Shown: in pieces, positions 1 to 8,623 of the stretch
Position numbering within the stretch: position 1 is the stretch's first letter
How the letters are laid out: each line of letters begins with the position of its first letter
Assembly: GCF_017983445.1 (NCBI RefSeq)
Contig: NZ_JAGOBJ010000012.1
Location: 1 to 64,000 of the forward strand
Direction of reading: 5' to 3'
From: Halomonas sp.
Lineage (GTDB): Bacteria; Pseudomonadota; Gammaproteobacteria; Pseudomonadales; Halomonadaceae
Length of the DNA stretch: 64,000 nt
Notes under the pieces: model-generated
What the model was told of the DNA's origin: nothing
Databases searched by the model: none
What the model saw: only the letters and a program-made list of their open reading frames with translations
Translations under genes and position numbers: made by a program

Positions 1-905
1 CCTTGATGGGCCAGCGCTGGATGGAAACGCTGATGCGGCGTGGCGTGGGCATGAGCGACTCACCGTTACTCTCCCGCGCCAGTGTGAAAAAGCAGCTGCG
101 GGCCTGGGGCGTGGCGGAAGCCACGCCGACGTCACTGGCCCTGCTCACCGAGCAGCAGCGCGCCCAGAGCGTGATTGTGGTTCAGGATGCCTTCACCACG
201 CACTTTGAAGCCAAGCTGGTGATGGACGTGGTCGAACTACTTTCACGCCTGAACCTGCGCGTGTTCGTGATGCCGTATAGTGCCAACGGCAAGCCGCTGC
301 ACGTACAAGGCTTTTTAGGCGCCTTTGAGCGCACGGCAGAAAAGCAGGCCAAACGCCTGCGCGCCTTAAGTGAGTTTGAGGTACCCATGGTGGGCATCGA
401 CCCGGCCATGACCCTGACCTACCGCCAGGAGTACGTGAAAGCGCTGGGCCCCGACGCCGTGCCTGACGTGTTAATGCTTCAGGAGTGGCTGGCCACACGG
501 GTGAACACTTTAAAGCCCAACCATCTTGCCCTGCGCGACCCCGGCTTTACGCTGCTGTCCCACTGTACGGAAAAGACCAATGCGCCCGGCAGCCCTAAAG
601 CATGGCAGCAGGTGTTTGCCACGTTTGGCCTAACGCTTGAGTTGGCGGCGACGGGCTGCTGCGGCATGTCCGGCACCTACGGTCATGAAACCCGTAACGC
701 CGACACGTCCCACACCATCTACGCCCAGTCCTGGCAGCCGCAGGTGGAAACCCCCGAGAATGCGGGCAAACTGCTGGCGACAGGCTATTCATGCCGTAGT
801 CAGGTTAAGCGGTTTTCCAATCAAGTGCTCCCCCACCCGCTGCAAGCACTGCTGAACGTGCTTCGCAGTGCTGACAGTCAGCAAGAGAAGCTAAAGGCGG
901 GTTAA
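1..905 (+). CDS. ydiJ: YdiJ-type FAD/Fe-S D-2-hydroxyacid dehydrogenase, C-terminal part (5' truncated by window)
   Basis: About 300 C-terminal residues of a roughly 1000-residue protein whose start lies left of the window. The visible part is the cysteine-rich Fe-S oxidoreductase end: a CCG-type motif ([13 protein letters not shown], about residues 216-228 of the visible part) and a second cysteine in YSCRSQ. In YdiJ this domain follows an N-terminal FAD-linked oxidase domain and the enzyme oxidises D-2-hydroxyglutarate. The FAD part is not visible, so the assignment rests on the C-terminal motifs. The stop codon TAA (903-905) overlaps the stop of the convergent trpC, so the two genes share the sequence TTAA. 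Confidence 0.8.
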   Translation, partial: LMGQRWMETLMRRGVGMSDSPLLSRASVKKQLRAWGVAEATPTSLALLTEQQRAQSVIVVQDAFTTHFEAKLVMDVVELLSRLNLRVFVMPYSANGKPLHVQGFLGAFERTAEKQAKRLRALSEFEVPMVGIDPAMTLTYRQEYVKALGPDAVPDVLMLQEWLATRVNTLKPNHLALRDPGFTLLSHCTEKTNAPGSPKAWQQVFATFGLTLELAATGCCGMSGTYGHETRNADTSHTIYAQSWQPQVETPENAGKLLATGYSCRSQVKRFSNQVLPHPLQALLNVLRSADSQQEKLKAG

Positions 906-1705
906 AAGAACAAGCTTTTAAGCGCCAGGCCTGGGTCGGCCTGGCGCATAAAGGCCTCACCTACCAAAAAGCCATTGACGCGATGCTCACGCATCAGTTG
1001 AACATCGTCTCGGGTATGGATACCCGATTCGGTGATCACGGTAACGTTATCGGGGATCTGCGCCAGTAAATCCAGCGTGGTATTCAGGCTGGTATCAAAG
1101 GTATGCAGATTGCGGTTGTTAATCCCCACCAACGCTAAATCGAGCTTGAGTGCCCGGTTAAGCTCTTCAGCATCATGTACTTCCACGAGTACATCCATGC
1201 CCAGCTGATTGGCCTGCTGATATAGATCACGCAACTGAGCATCATCAAGAGCCGCCACAATCAGCAAAATACAGTCGGCGCCAATCGCCCGCGCCTCGCT
1301 AACCTGATAGCCGTGGGTAATAAAGTCTTTACGAATCACCGGCAACTCACATACATCCCGTGCGGCAATCAGGTAATCTTCGTGGCCCTGAAAAAAGTCA
1401 GCATCCGTCAGCACCGATAAGCAAGCCGCGCCGCCCTGGGCATAGCTTTTGGCAATATCTGCAGGATGGAACTCTTCACGGATGACCCCTTTAGAGGGCG
1501 AGGCCTTCTTCACTTCCGCGATAATCGCCGGGTCACCTGCTGCAATACGCTGATTAAGCGCACTGATAAAACCGCGTGGGGCGCTTTGCTTTTGGGCCAA
1601 GGCCAGCAAGTCAGTTTCAGAAACCGCCTGCTGACGCTCCGCGACTTCCTGATCTTTACGTGCCAGGATACGCGTTAAAATAGTCGGCGTTATCTGTTGA
1701 GTCAT
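902..1705 (-). CDS. trpC: Indole-3-glycerol phosphate synthase TrpC
   Basis: A 267-residue monofunctional TrpC, cytoplasmic TIM barrel that closes the indole ring in tryptophan synthesis. Family motifs visible are [12 protein letters not shown] near the N-terminus, [30 protein letters not shown] and ITESGI. The ATG at 1705 is preferred to a TTG at 1714 because AAGGG lies about 12 bases upstream. It is the last gene of trpGDC; the gap to trpD is 9 bases, so translation is probably coupled. It is not fused to TrpF, unlike in enteric bacteria. Confidence 0.95.
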   Translation of the reverse strand: MTQQITPTILTRILARKDQEVAERQQAVSETDLLALAQKQSAPRGFISALNQRIAAGDPAIIAEVKKASPSKGVIREEFHPADIAKSYAQGGAACLSVLTDADFFQGHEDYLIAARDVCELPVIRKDFITHGYQVSEARAIGADCILLIVAALDDAQLRDLYQQANQLGMDVLVEVHDAEELNRALKLDLALVGINNRNLHTFDTSLNTTLDLLAQIPDNVTVITESGIHTRDDVQLMREHRVNGFLVGEAFMRQADPGLALKSLFF

Positions 1706-1714
1706 GGCGATCAA

Positions 1715-2734
1715 TTACCCTTTAAAAACGCTGGTGAAGTGAGAAAGCTCTCTGAGTTTCTCGAGCGGCAATTTAGACGCCTGTGCATCCTGGGCTATCA
1801 TTACGCCCTCTTTCAAGTTATCAGCTACGCCAGCGCAGTAAAGCGCGGCACCGGCATTGAGCGATACCATATCAGCGGCGGGTCCTTCACCACTCAAAGC
1901 TGCCTTCACCAACCGCAGGCTGTCTTCTGCATTGGCCGCCTTCAAGGTGGCCAGGCTTTGGCGCTCAATGCCCAATGCTTCAGGCGTGACTGTGTATTGA
2001 GTAATCTTACCGTCTTTAAGCTCGGCAACTTGGGTTGGCGCGGCCAAGGAGATTTCATCCAGTCCATCATCAGAATGGACGACCATGACATGGTGGCTGC
2101 CTAGCTTTTTAAGCACTTCAGCCATAAGCGGCACCAGCTCAGGGGAGTACACACCCACAACCTGATTAGGCGCACCCGCTGGATTGGTCAGCGGCCCCAG
2201 AATATTGAACAGCGTGCGTACCCCCATTTCACGGCGTGGGCCGATGGCATAACGCATTGCCGGATGATGGTTAGGTGCAAACATGAAGCCGACCCCCACC
2301 TGCTCGATACAGCGGGCCACCTGCTCGGGCTTAAGATCCAGGTAAATGCCTGCAATATCGAAAAGATCTGCACTGCCGGAAGATGAGGAAACGCTGCGAT
2401 TGCCGTGCTTCGCGACGTGAGCGCCTGCCGCTGCGGCCACAAAGCTTGAGGCAGTGGATACGTTAAATAAATTAGCGCCATCACCACCGGTACCAACGAT
2501 ATCCACTACATTGTCAGCCTTTAGCTGAACACGCCGCATCAAATCGCGCATTACCTGGGCAGCCGCGCTAATCTCTTCAGCGCTCTCACCTTTCATGGCA
2601 AGCCCTACCAGCAAACCGCCCACCTGAGCGTCGGTGGCAACGCCCGTCATTATTTGTTGCATCAAAGCATGCATTACATCAAAGGGGAGGTTCTCGCGGT
2701 GTATCACCGCGTTAATTGCATCTCGCATTTGCAT
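1715..2734 (-). CDS. trpD: Anthranilate phosphoribosyltransferase TrpD
   Basis: Transfers phosphoribose from PRPP to anthranilate in the second committed step of tryptophan synthesis. The glycine-rich PRPP-binding motif DIVGTGGDGANLFNVST and the following KHGNRSVSSSSGSADLF segment are typical. I place the start at ATG 2734 (protein begins MQMRDAINAV, 339 aa), the usual length for the family; TAGAGG lies about 13 bases upstream. An in-frame TTG at 2770 directly abuts the trpG stop and would add 12 residues. It is a stand-alone enzyme, not fused to TrpG. Confidence 0.94.
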   Translation of the reverse strand: MQMRDAINAVIHRENLPFDVMHALMQQIMTGVATDAQVGGLLVGLAMKGESAEEISAAAQVMRDLMRRVQLKADNVVDIVGTGGDGANLFNVSTASSFVAAAAGAHVAKHGNRSVSSSSGSADLFDIAGIYLDLKPEQVARCIEQVGVGFMFAPNHHPAMRYAIGPRREMGVRTLFNILGPLTNPAGAPNQVVGVYSPELVPLMAEVLKKLGSHHVMVVHSDDGLDEISLAAPTQVAELKDGKITQYTVTPEALGIERQSLATLKAANAEDSLRLVKAALSGEGPAADMVSLNAGAALYCAGVADNLKEGVMIAQDAQASKLPLEKLRELSHFTSVFKG

Positions 2735-2770
2735 GAGCAGAGGAGCCTCTAAAGCGTGTGAAACAGGCAA

Positions 2771-3361
2771 TCAGCCACGTTTTAAAAAATTAGCCAACAG
2801 CTCATGGCCTTGGCGAGTAAGTATTGACTCAGGGTGAAACTGCACCCCTTCTATATCCAGTGTGCGATGACGCAGCCCCATGATCAAACCTGGCGTAATG
2901 TCATCGTCTGCTGTCCAGGCGGTTACTTCAAGACAACTGGGAAGCGTTTCTTTTTCAATCACTAATGAGTGATATCGGGTCACTTCGACCGGGTTATCCA
3001 GACCTTCGAATACGCCTTGGTTCAAATGTAAAACAGCAGATGTTTTACCATGCATCACCTTGGGAGCGCGAATCACCTGGCCACCATAAACCTGGCCGAT
3101 GGCCTGATGCCCCAGGCAGACGCCCAGGATAGGTAGCTTACCGGCAAAATAACCAATAGCCGCCATGGAAATACCGGCCTCGTTTGGCGTACAGGGACCA
3201 GGAGAAATCACCAGATGCGTGGGCGATAGCGCTTCAATTTGCTCGATGGTAATAGCATCGTTGAGGTGGGTTATCACCTCGGCGCCCAATTCGCTTAGGT
3301 ACTGGACGATGTTAAAGGTGAAGCTATCATAGTTATCGAGCATCAAGACTTTCTTAATCAT
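2771..3361 (-). CDS. trpG: Anthranilate synthase component II (glutamine amidotransferase) TrpG
   Basis: A 196-residue class I glutamine amidotransferase. The catalytic cysteine is Cys82 in GVCLGHQ, and the His/Glu pair is in GVQFHPES near the C-terminus. It supplies ammonia to TrpE for anthranilate; in some bacteria the same subunit serves PabB. It is the first gene of trpGDC. No trpE lies upstream: the next genes are small unknown proteins and a metal-binding protein, so the partner subunit must be encoded outside this window. Confidence 0.93.
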   Translation of the reverse strand: MIKKVLMLDNYDSFTFNIVQYLSELGAEVITHLNDAITIEQIEALSPTHLVISPGPCTPNEAGISMAAIGYFAGKLPILGVCLGHQAIGQVYGGQVIRAPKVMHGKTSAVLHLNQGVFEGLDNPVEVTRYHSLVIEKETLPSCLEVTAWTADDDITPGLIMGLRHRTLDIEGVQFHPESILTRQGHELLANFLKRG

Positions 3362-3389
3362 AACCCACTGATTACCTTCTCACTCACCT

Positions 3390-3563
3390 AAGACATCCGC
3401 TTTATTGTCCAGCCATTTAACCAGCGACACCACTACCTGCAGGTGTGCTTGATCAAGGGATTGTATCGTTGGATGAAGGTAATCGCCATGACCGTTACGC
3501 CGTTGCAAATTTTTGCCTGTACTGGTCTATGCTGAACAAGAATGCTGCACAAGACATCCGCTT
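3390..3563. repeat. Pair of 13-bp direct repeats upstream of trpG
   Basis: AAGACATCCGCTT occurs at 3390-3402 and again at 3551-3563, 161 bp apart. One copy lies just upstream of trpG (minus strand), the other just upstream of the small plus-strand gene at 3578. It may be a trace of a duplication of spacer sequence; no function is evident. Confidence 0.5.
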
Positions 3564-3577
3564 AACAGGAGAACGCC

Positions 3578-3775
3578 ATGGATAAGGCTGTCATTGATAT
3601 CATTCGGGAAAAGGAAAAAATACCTGACAGCGTGCCCGATAGCGAAATCGCCCGAGAGTACAAAGGGACGTATACCGCTGCCAGAGCCGCAGTGAGCTTG
3701 GATCACACACCCATTGACCAACAGCTCGCCAATGCCATGGCAAAAATTTTCCCGTTTATGAGAAAGAAGAAGTAA
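3578..3775 (+). CDS. Small hypothetical protein, 65 aa
   Basis: I do not recognise this protein. It has no signal peptide or membrane segment; it is charged, with an acidic/basic N-terminal half (IIREKEKIPDSVPDSEIAREYKG) and a basic tail FMRKKK. Support for a real gene is an AGGAG Shine-Dalgarno 7 bases before ATG 3578, followed by a strong terminator 39 bases after the stop. It is divergent from trpG and convergent with the small gene at 3909-4070. Confidence 0.65.
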   Translation: MDKAVIDIIREKEKIPDSVPDSEIAREYKGTYTAARAAVSLDHTPIDQQLANAMAKIFPFMRKKK

Positions 3776-3813
3776 TTCTTTTCTAGTAGCGCACGTTAAA
3801 ACAGCAGCCTAAA

Positions 3814-3843
3814 AAAACAGAAAGCCCGCGGGCTTTCTGTTTT
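3814..3843. terminator. Bidirectional terminator, perfect 30-bp palindrome
   Basis: A perfect inverted repeat with 15-bp arms and no loop bases (core AGAAAGCCCG/CGGGCTTTCT), flanked by A residues on the left and T residues on the right. It serves both convergent small genes, 3578-3775 and 3909-4070. Confidence 0.9.
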
Positions 3844-3908
3844 GAGGTTTGATGTTGGCTAGCGTCGGCGCTGAGTCCTTTATTAGCTTACTTACTGCAG
3901 CTTGAGTT

Positions 3909-4070
3909 TTAGCCTAGAGAGTTTTCATTGAGGCGCTTGGCTTCGTCTTCAGCCTCTTGGCGGGTGGGATAGGAAACCACAGAGGTTTCATCGGTTTGAG
4001 AGTCATCAGGTCGCGTATCAATCACGTGAAATTCATCGTTGCGCTCTTGCACTTTATAAAATTCGCTCAT
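3909..4070 (-). CDS. Small hypothetical protein, 53 aa (weak DUF2188-like pattern)
   Basis: Start chosen at ATG 4070 (MSEFYKVQER) because AAGGAG lies 8 bases upstream; a longer frame to 4100 has no ribosome site. The protein is acidic and soluble. It has the shape of a tiny one-domain protein: a short beta segment (YKVQERNDEFHVIDTRP), then VVSYPTRQEAEDEAKRLNE, which resembles the helix of DUF2188-like small proteins. That resemblance is from memory and weak. It ends at the shared terminator 3814-3843. Confidence 0.6.
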   Translation of the reverse strand: MSEFYKVQERNDEFHVIDTRPDDSQTDETSVVSYPTRQEAEDEAKRLNENSLG

Positions 4071-4453
4071 CGTTCTTCTCCTTAGGTAAAACAACCTCAA
4101 GAGTAGAACATTTTTCCAGCCTTACAGTTTTCTAATCTTATATTCTCAAGTCCTTCGCCAAGGAACAGGCTTTTGTGATGGAAGTAAACGATCAGCGTTA
4201 CTATGTTTAAATCGTTGCTATGTTTAATTAGCACGATGCTTCATTAACACGACGTTAAATGAATATCACGGGCCATGATCACAATATTCGTACTTAGCAT
4301 AAATCAGTTGTAAATCGATCCAAAAACGCCTTCTTCTACAAGCCTTATACCATTAATAACAATAACTTATAATCAATTTTAAACGTTCAGGAACTAGCCA
4401 TGGGGCGCAGCAGTCTTTATTATCTTGAGCCTTTAATCGAGCGGGAGCGTGAA
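4071..4453. promoter_or_regulatory. AT-rich spacer and probable promoter of the metal-binding protein gene
   Basis: No gene is supported in these 383 bases. They hold the start region of the minus-strand 53-aa gene and, further right, a consensus -10 box TATAAT at 4368-4373 facing the gene at 4454. A matching -35 box is poor, which would suit an activated or repressed promoter. The AT-rich stretch 4350-4380 is where a Fur- or Zur-type repressor would be expected, but no clear operator palindrome is visible. Confidence 0.45.
4197..4230. repeat. Tandem repeat, 17 bp x 2
   Basis: Units at 4197-4213 and 4214-4230 share GTTRCTATGTTTAA, with two to four differences in total. It is one of the intergenic short tandem repeats seen through the window. 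Confidence 0.6.
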
Positions 4454-5368
4454 ATGCAAAAGCGAGTGACTTGGGTACGCACGCTCGTATTAAGTATTTT
4501 TATGAGCGCATCACCGCTAGCAAGCGCCTCAACACTTAACGTCATCGCTTCTTTTCCAGTCCTTGAAGACCTGGTTAAACGTATTGCAGGCGACGATATT
4601 CAGGTAAGCGTCATCGTGCCTATTGGTGCTGACGTCCATAACTGGGAGCTAACGCCACCCAACGCTCTGACTATCGAAAAAGCCGATATCATGTTTTACA
4701 ACGGCTATGGATTGGAGCCTTGGCTACGCCATGTCGTGGCCATGTCCGATGACTCGCTTGTCCTAAAGGCCGTTGCGGAAAACGCAGACGTCTTTCCGCT
4801 CACTATTATCACAGGCCAATATAAAGGGGCGGTCGATCCGCATATGTGGATGGACCCGCGAGGCGCTGCCGCTTATGTCGAAGTGATTGCCGAAACCCTG
4901 GCAGAGCATTATCCATCCAAAGCCGATGCGTTTTATGCCCGCGCGGAAGAAACCTATGGCGCATTGAAGACGCTTGATCAAATGATCGAGCAGCGTCTGG
5001 ACGGCGTCCCCAATACTAACCGCTCCCTGATTACCAGCGAGGCAGGCTTGGGTTACTTTGCACGCGCATACGACTTTGAATATGCCGCCATCTGGGGAAT
5101 GAATAACGAAACTCAGGGTAGCGCCGAGGCCATGGCCCAGATGAGCGAACGTTTGAACGCGACCCGTCCACCTGCGCTGTTTTACGAGAGCACCGTCGAC
5201 TTCATCCACATGGATGCCCTGGCACGAGAAACAGGAATTGCGCTGGCAGGCCCACTTTACGTTGATTCATTAAGCAATCAGGACAAACCGGCCTATAACT
5301 ACCCGGCCATGATGCGCCACAACACCGAGCTCATCCACGAAGCCTTAGGTGGTGCGCGTCCTGAGTAG
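4454..5368 (+). CDS. Zinc/manganese-type ABC transporter substrate-binding protein (cluster 9 family), orphan
   Basis: A 304-residue periplasmic metal-binding protein of the ZnuA/MntC/TroA family. Start placed at ATG 4454, with GGGAG 7 bases upstream; this gives a clean signal peptide ending near ASA. Metal ligands fit the family: His in ADVHNWELTP, His in VDPHMWMDP, an acidic residue in ITSEAGLGYFARAY, and a late Glu in FYESTVD. The His-rich loop of true ZnuA is missing, so manganese or another metal is as likely as zinc. No permease or ATPase gene is adjacent, which is unusual. It is convergent with gph, 8 bases away. Confidence 0.85.
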   Translation: MQKRVTWVRTLVLSIFMSASPLASASTLNVIASFPVLEDLVKRIAGDDIQVSVIVPIGADVHNWELTPPNALTIEKADIMFYNGYGLEPWLRHVVAMSDDSLVLKAVAENADVFPLTIITGQYKGAVDPHMWMDPRGAAAYVEVIAETLAEHYPSKADAFYARAEETYGALKTLDQMIEQRLDGVPNTNRSLITSEAGLGYFARAYDFEYAAIWGMNNETQGSAEAMAQMSERLNATRPPALFYESTVDFIHMDALARETGIALAGPLYVDSLSNQDKPAYNYPAMMRHNTELIHEALGGARPE

Positions 5369-5376
5369 TGGCACCC

Positions 5377-6072
5377 CTACTGGGCTTGCGCTTGCTCAGT
5401 TTCAGGTTTCAACAGTGCGAGTAGCGATGAAAGCACGATGTCCGGCTGACTAAGCTCGATGGGGTCACCATGGTTATACCCATACGGCAAGGCAAGCGTT
5501 GCAAAACCTGCGGCCTTGCCCGCTTCAATATCGTGGCGTGAATCACCGACCATCAGGCATTCACCGGGCGCCACATTACACGCGTGAGCGATATGCAAAA
5601 GCGGTAACGGCGAGGGTTTTTTCTCGGCCAGCGTGTCTCCTCCGACCCATAGCGAAAACCATTCGAGCAAGCCAAAGTGCTCAAGAATCGGCTCAATGAA
5701 TCGCTCAGGCTTATTGGTAATCAGCGCAAACGTAAACCCCGCATGATGAAGTGCTTCCAGCGCTGTTTTCACGCCTGGGTAAAGCGTCGTTAATGCATTG
5801 GGCGCAGCGGCGTAATACGCCATAAAAGCATCAAGGGCACGGGCTTGAAGATCTTTTTCAGGCGTGTGTCCAAGCGCCCAGGTAAGCGCGCGTTCAACCA
5901 ATATTGGCGCGCCATTGCCGACCCAATCACGTACCTGATCCTCATTCGGCAAAGGCAAATCAAGCTTACCCAATGCCTGCTGCACCGCGACCGCAAGGTC
6001 CGGTACGGAGTCGATCAGCGTACCATCCAGATCAAATGCCACTAACCGTTTCCCATGTAATATAGCGTGCAC
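5377..6072 (-). CDS. gph: Phosphoglycolate phosphatase Gph
   Basis: A 231-residue HAD-superfamily phosphatase. Motif I DLDGTLIDS (nucleophile Asp), motif II ITNKP, motif III Lys in EKKPSPLPL and motif IV GDSRHD are all intact. It removes 2-phosphoglycolate, made during repair of 3'-phosphoglycolate DNA ends and by side reactions. It usually lies beside rpe; here the type II NADH dehydrogenase gene sits between them on the other strand. Confidence 0.9.
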   Translation of the reverse strand: MHAILHGKRLVAFDLDGTLIDSVPDLAVAVQQALGKLDLPLPNEDQVRDWVGNGAPILVERALTWALGHTPEKDLQARALDAFMAYYAAAPNALTTLYPGVKTALEALHHAGFTFALITNKPERFIEPILEHFGLLEWFSLWVGGDTLAEKKPSPLPLLHIAHACNVAPGECLMVGDSRHDIEAGKAAGFATLALPYGYNHGDPIELSQPDIVLSSLLALLKPETEQAQAQ

Positions 6073-6297
6073 GGCACTACTCCCCAGAACGCGACTGATA
6101 AGAACGTTTTGCCATGATGGCGATCACATTGTTAGCGTCATAGTATGACGTATTTGCTCAGTATCTTACTGTTCCAAAAACGCTAATGCATTAGTCATAA
6201 GGGCTGGAAGCTTCTATGCTGAGGCCAAAGTCTTTGCGTGTTTTAGCGCGATGTGATTGAAACACCCATGGATCTTCGTTTAGCCCAGGAGACATTA

Positions 6298-7596
6298 ATG
6301 GCCATACCTCGAATTGTTATAGTGGGTGGCGGCGCCGGCGGTTTAGCGCTTGCCACTCGTTTAGGGCACACCTTAGGCAAACGCAAACGTGCCGAAATAG
6401 TCCTCTTGGACCGCAATGCGACACACGTATGGAAACCGCTACTTCATGAGCTGGCGACAGGCGTTCTTAATTCCAGCATGGATGAAGTAGATTACCGGGG
6501 GCACTCGTCTGCGCATTTCTACCGCTACCAGCGTGGCTCACTGCATGGGCTCGATCGCGAGCAGAAAGTTCTGCATCTATCACCTATTTATGATGAAGAT
6601 GGTTACGAAGTGCTTCCCGAGCGTGAATTGCACTACGACTACCTGGTTCTGGCGCTGGGCAGCGTTTCCAACGATTTTGGAACCGAGGGCGTTGCCGAAC
6701 ACTGTCACTTTATCGATTCACCGCAGCAGGCCAAATTATTTCAGCGTGAAATGATTAACACCTTCTTGCGCTATACCGACCCCTCGTTGCGTCAACATAC
6801 TGAGTTAACGATTGGCATTGTGGGCGGCGGCGCCACGGGTGTTGAACTGTCTGCTGAGCTTTTTGATGCCTCACGCCTGTTAAACGCGTATGGCGTAACG
6901 GCGCTTGATCACCAGCAAATTAGCGTCCACCTTCTGGAAGCCGCTCCCCGACTGCTGCCAGGGCTTTCTGAGCGCGTTAGCCAAACCGTGCAGAAAGAGC
7001 TGGAAAACTTGGGCGTCAAGGTGCATATCAACACCGCAATCAAGGAAGCCAAAGGGAATCAGTTGGTCACCTCTGACGGCGACATCATAGAAACCGACTT
7101 GAACGTATGGGCCGCAGGCATCAAAGCTCCTGAGTTTTTAACCAAACTGGGGCTCTCCACCAATAAGAAAAATCAGATCAACGTCACTAAAACACTGCAA
7201 AGTGTCGATGACGCGCATATCTTCGCGTTAGGCGACTGCGCATGCTGTCCGCTGGGCGAAGACAGCTTTGTGCCGCCACGCGCGCAGGCCGCGCATCAGC
7301 AGGCCAAGCTACTGGCTAAAAACCTGGTGCATGCGCTGGAAGATAAACCAATTAAAGACTTTAACTACCGTGATCACGGCTCGCTTGTCTCACTTGCACG
7401 CTATGATGCGGTAGGCAACTTGATGCGTAGCTCGGCGTCGCGCGGGCTGTTTTTAGAGGGCTGGCTTGCCCGCCAGTGTTACGCATCACTTTACCGTATG
7501 CACCAAATGTCGATTCATGGGATCCCCAAAACGGGGCTTACGTGGCTAGTCGATAAGCTTAACCGCTATCTCAAGCCACGCATGAAACTTCACTGA
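6298..7596 (+). CDS. ndh: Type II NADH:quinone oxidoreductase (NDH-2)
   Basis: A 432-residue single-subunit flavoprotein that passes electrons from NADH to quinone without pumping protons. The FAD-binding Rossmann motif is at the N-terminus (IVIVGGGAGGLALATRLG), the NAD motif near residue 180 (IGIVGGGATGVELSAEL), and a late FAD motif HIFALGDCACC. The start is ATG 6298 because AGGAG lies 7 bases upstream; an in-frame upstream ATG has no such site. The C-terminus is amphipathic and basic, as expected for membrane attachment. Confidence 0.92.
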   Translation: MAIPRIVIVGGGAGGLALATRLGHTLGKRKRAEIVLLDRNATHVWKPLLHELATGVLNSSMDEVDYRGHSSAHFYRYQRGSLHGLDREQKVLHLSPIYDEDGYEVLPERELHYDYLVLALGSVSNDFGTEGVAEHCHFIDSPQQAKLFQREMINTFLRYTDPSLRQHTELTIGIVGGGATGVELSAELFDASRLLNAYGVTALDHQQISVHLLEAAPRLLPGLSERVSQTVQKELENLGVKVHINTAIKEAKGNQLVTSDGDIIETDLNVWAAGIKAPEFLTKLGLSTNKKNQINVTKTLQSVDDAHIFALGDCACCPLGEDSFVPPRAQAAHQQAKLLAKNLVHALEDKPIKDFNYRDHGSLVSLARYDAVGNLMRSSASRGLFLEGWLARQCYASLYRMHQMSIHGIPKTGLTWLVDKLNRYLKPRMKLH

Positions 7597-7638
7597 CGCT
7601 TCAAGGCTCCGCTAACGTATGCCATAGCTGAAGAAGAG

Positions 7639-8334
7639 TTATTTCTGAGCCAGCGCTGCACGCATCTTATTGATCACTGAATCATAGCCGTGCGGATCGC
7701 TGGTTTCATGAGCATTAAAAATCGCGGAACCGGCGACGAACATATCCGCGCCTGCCGCAGCGATCTCGGCAATATTGTCCGCTTTAACACCACCATCGAT
7801 TTCCAAGCGAATGTCCTTAGCCGACGCATCAATACGCGCTCGCGCTTCACGCAGCTTATCCAGCGTGGCAGGAATAAACGACTGTCCACCAAATCCTGGG
7901 TTGACGCTCATGAGCAGCACGATATCGATCTTATCCATCACGTAATCGAGATACGAGAGCGAAGTCGCCGGATTAAATACCAGCCCCGCCTTGCAGCCGC
8001 CATCGCGAATCAACTGAAGCGAGCGGTCTATATGCTCAGAAGCTTCGGGATGAAAGGTAATGTAGCTTGCCCCGGCCTCGATAAAGTCGCTGATCATCCG
8101 ATCCACCGGCTTGACCATCAAATGCACATCAATAGGCGCGGTCACGCCGTGATTACGCAGCGCCTTGCATACCATCGGCCCGATTGTCAGGTTAGGTACA
8201 TAATGGTTGTCCATAACGTCAAAATGAACAACGTCAGCTCCTGCGGCCAGCACGTTATCCACCTCTTCCCCAAGGCGCGCAAAGTCAGCCGACAGAATTG
8301 AAGGGGCTATTAAATAATCATGCGTAACGCTCAT
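7639..8334 (-). CDS. rpe: Ribulose-phosphate 3-epimerase Rpe
   Basis: A 231-residue TIM-barrel enzyme of the pentose phosphate pathway that interconverts ribulose 5-phosphate and xylulose 5-phosphate. Visible motifs are [13 protein letters not shown], the catalytic Asp in [31 protein letters not shown] and DGGV. Start ATG 8334 is preferred over 8355 because AGGAG lies 8 bases upstream. Confidence 0.95.
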   Translation of the reverse strand: MSVTHDYLIAPSILSADFARLGEEVDNVLAAGADVVHFDVMDNHYVPNLTIGPMVCKALRNHGVTAPIDVHLMVKPVDRMISDFIEAGASYITFHPEASEHIDRSLQLIRDGGCKAGLVFNPATSLSYLDYVMDKIDIVLLMSVNPGFGGQSFIPATLDKLREARARIDASAKDIRLEIDGGVKADNIAEIAAAGADMFVAGSAIFNAHETSDPHGYDSVINKMRAALAQK

Positions 8335-8397
8335 GGCACACTCCTGACTAACCATTGAAAAAGGACAACCGGCATATTCAGGAACAAACCTGGCGGT

Positions 8398-8413
8398 GCC
8401 CTTTGCAAAGGGC
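8398..8413. promoter_or_regulatory. 16-bp perfect palindrome upstream of rpe
   Basis: GCCCTTTGCAAAGGGC is a perfect palindrome with 8-bp arms, 64 bases upstream of the rpe start and 210 bases upstream of sbp. There is no T tract, so it does not look like a terminator. A transcription-factor site or a 5'-leader hairpin is possible. Confidence 0.4.
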
Positions 8414-8623
8414 GCATTTTAACAGAGCGGCTTAAAAAAACAGGCGCTGTTTTGTCACGCTCAATTGTTAAGCATAAGGCTAGCCCTTTGAAAGATATCT
8501 CATGGAGTGTTCAGGCGTGGCGTTATTTCTAAAAAGAATATAAACCGATATTGTAATTCCATAATGTCAGGATTATCTTATGCCCCTTGCCATTTGAATC
8601 GCTACCGTCTTTAGGAGCTTGTC

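Noticed and set aside
1697-2104. 135-codon plus-strand open frame
   Set aside because: It is antisense to trpD and the start of trpC.
3814-3843. Perfect palindrome considered as an operator
   Set aside because: Its position between two convergent stops, with A and T flanks, fits a bidirectional terminator better.
4340-4400. Fur or Zur box upstream of the metal-binding protein
   Set aside because: The AT-rich stretch has no convincing dyad of the right length.
7690-8301. 203-codon plus-strand open frame
   Set aside because: It lies antisense inside rpe, has no ribosome site, and its protein is not like any family; rpe itself is certain.
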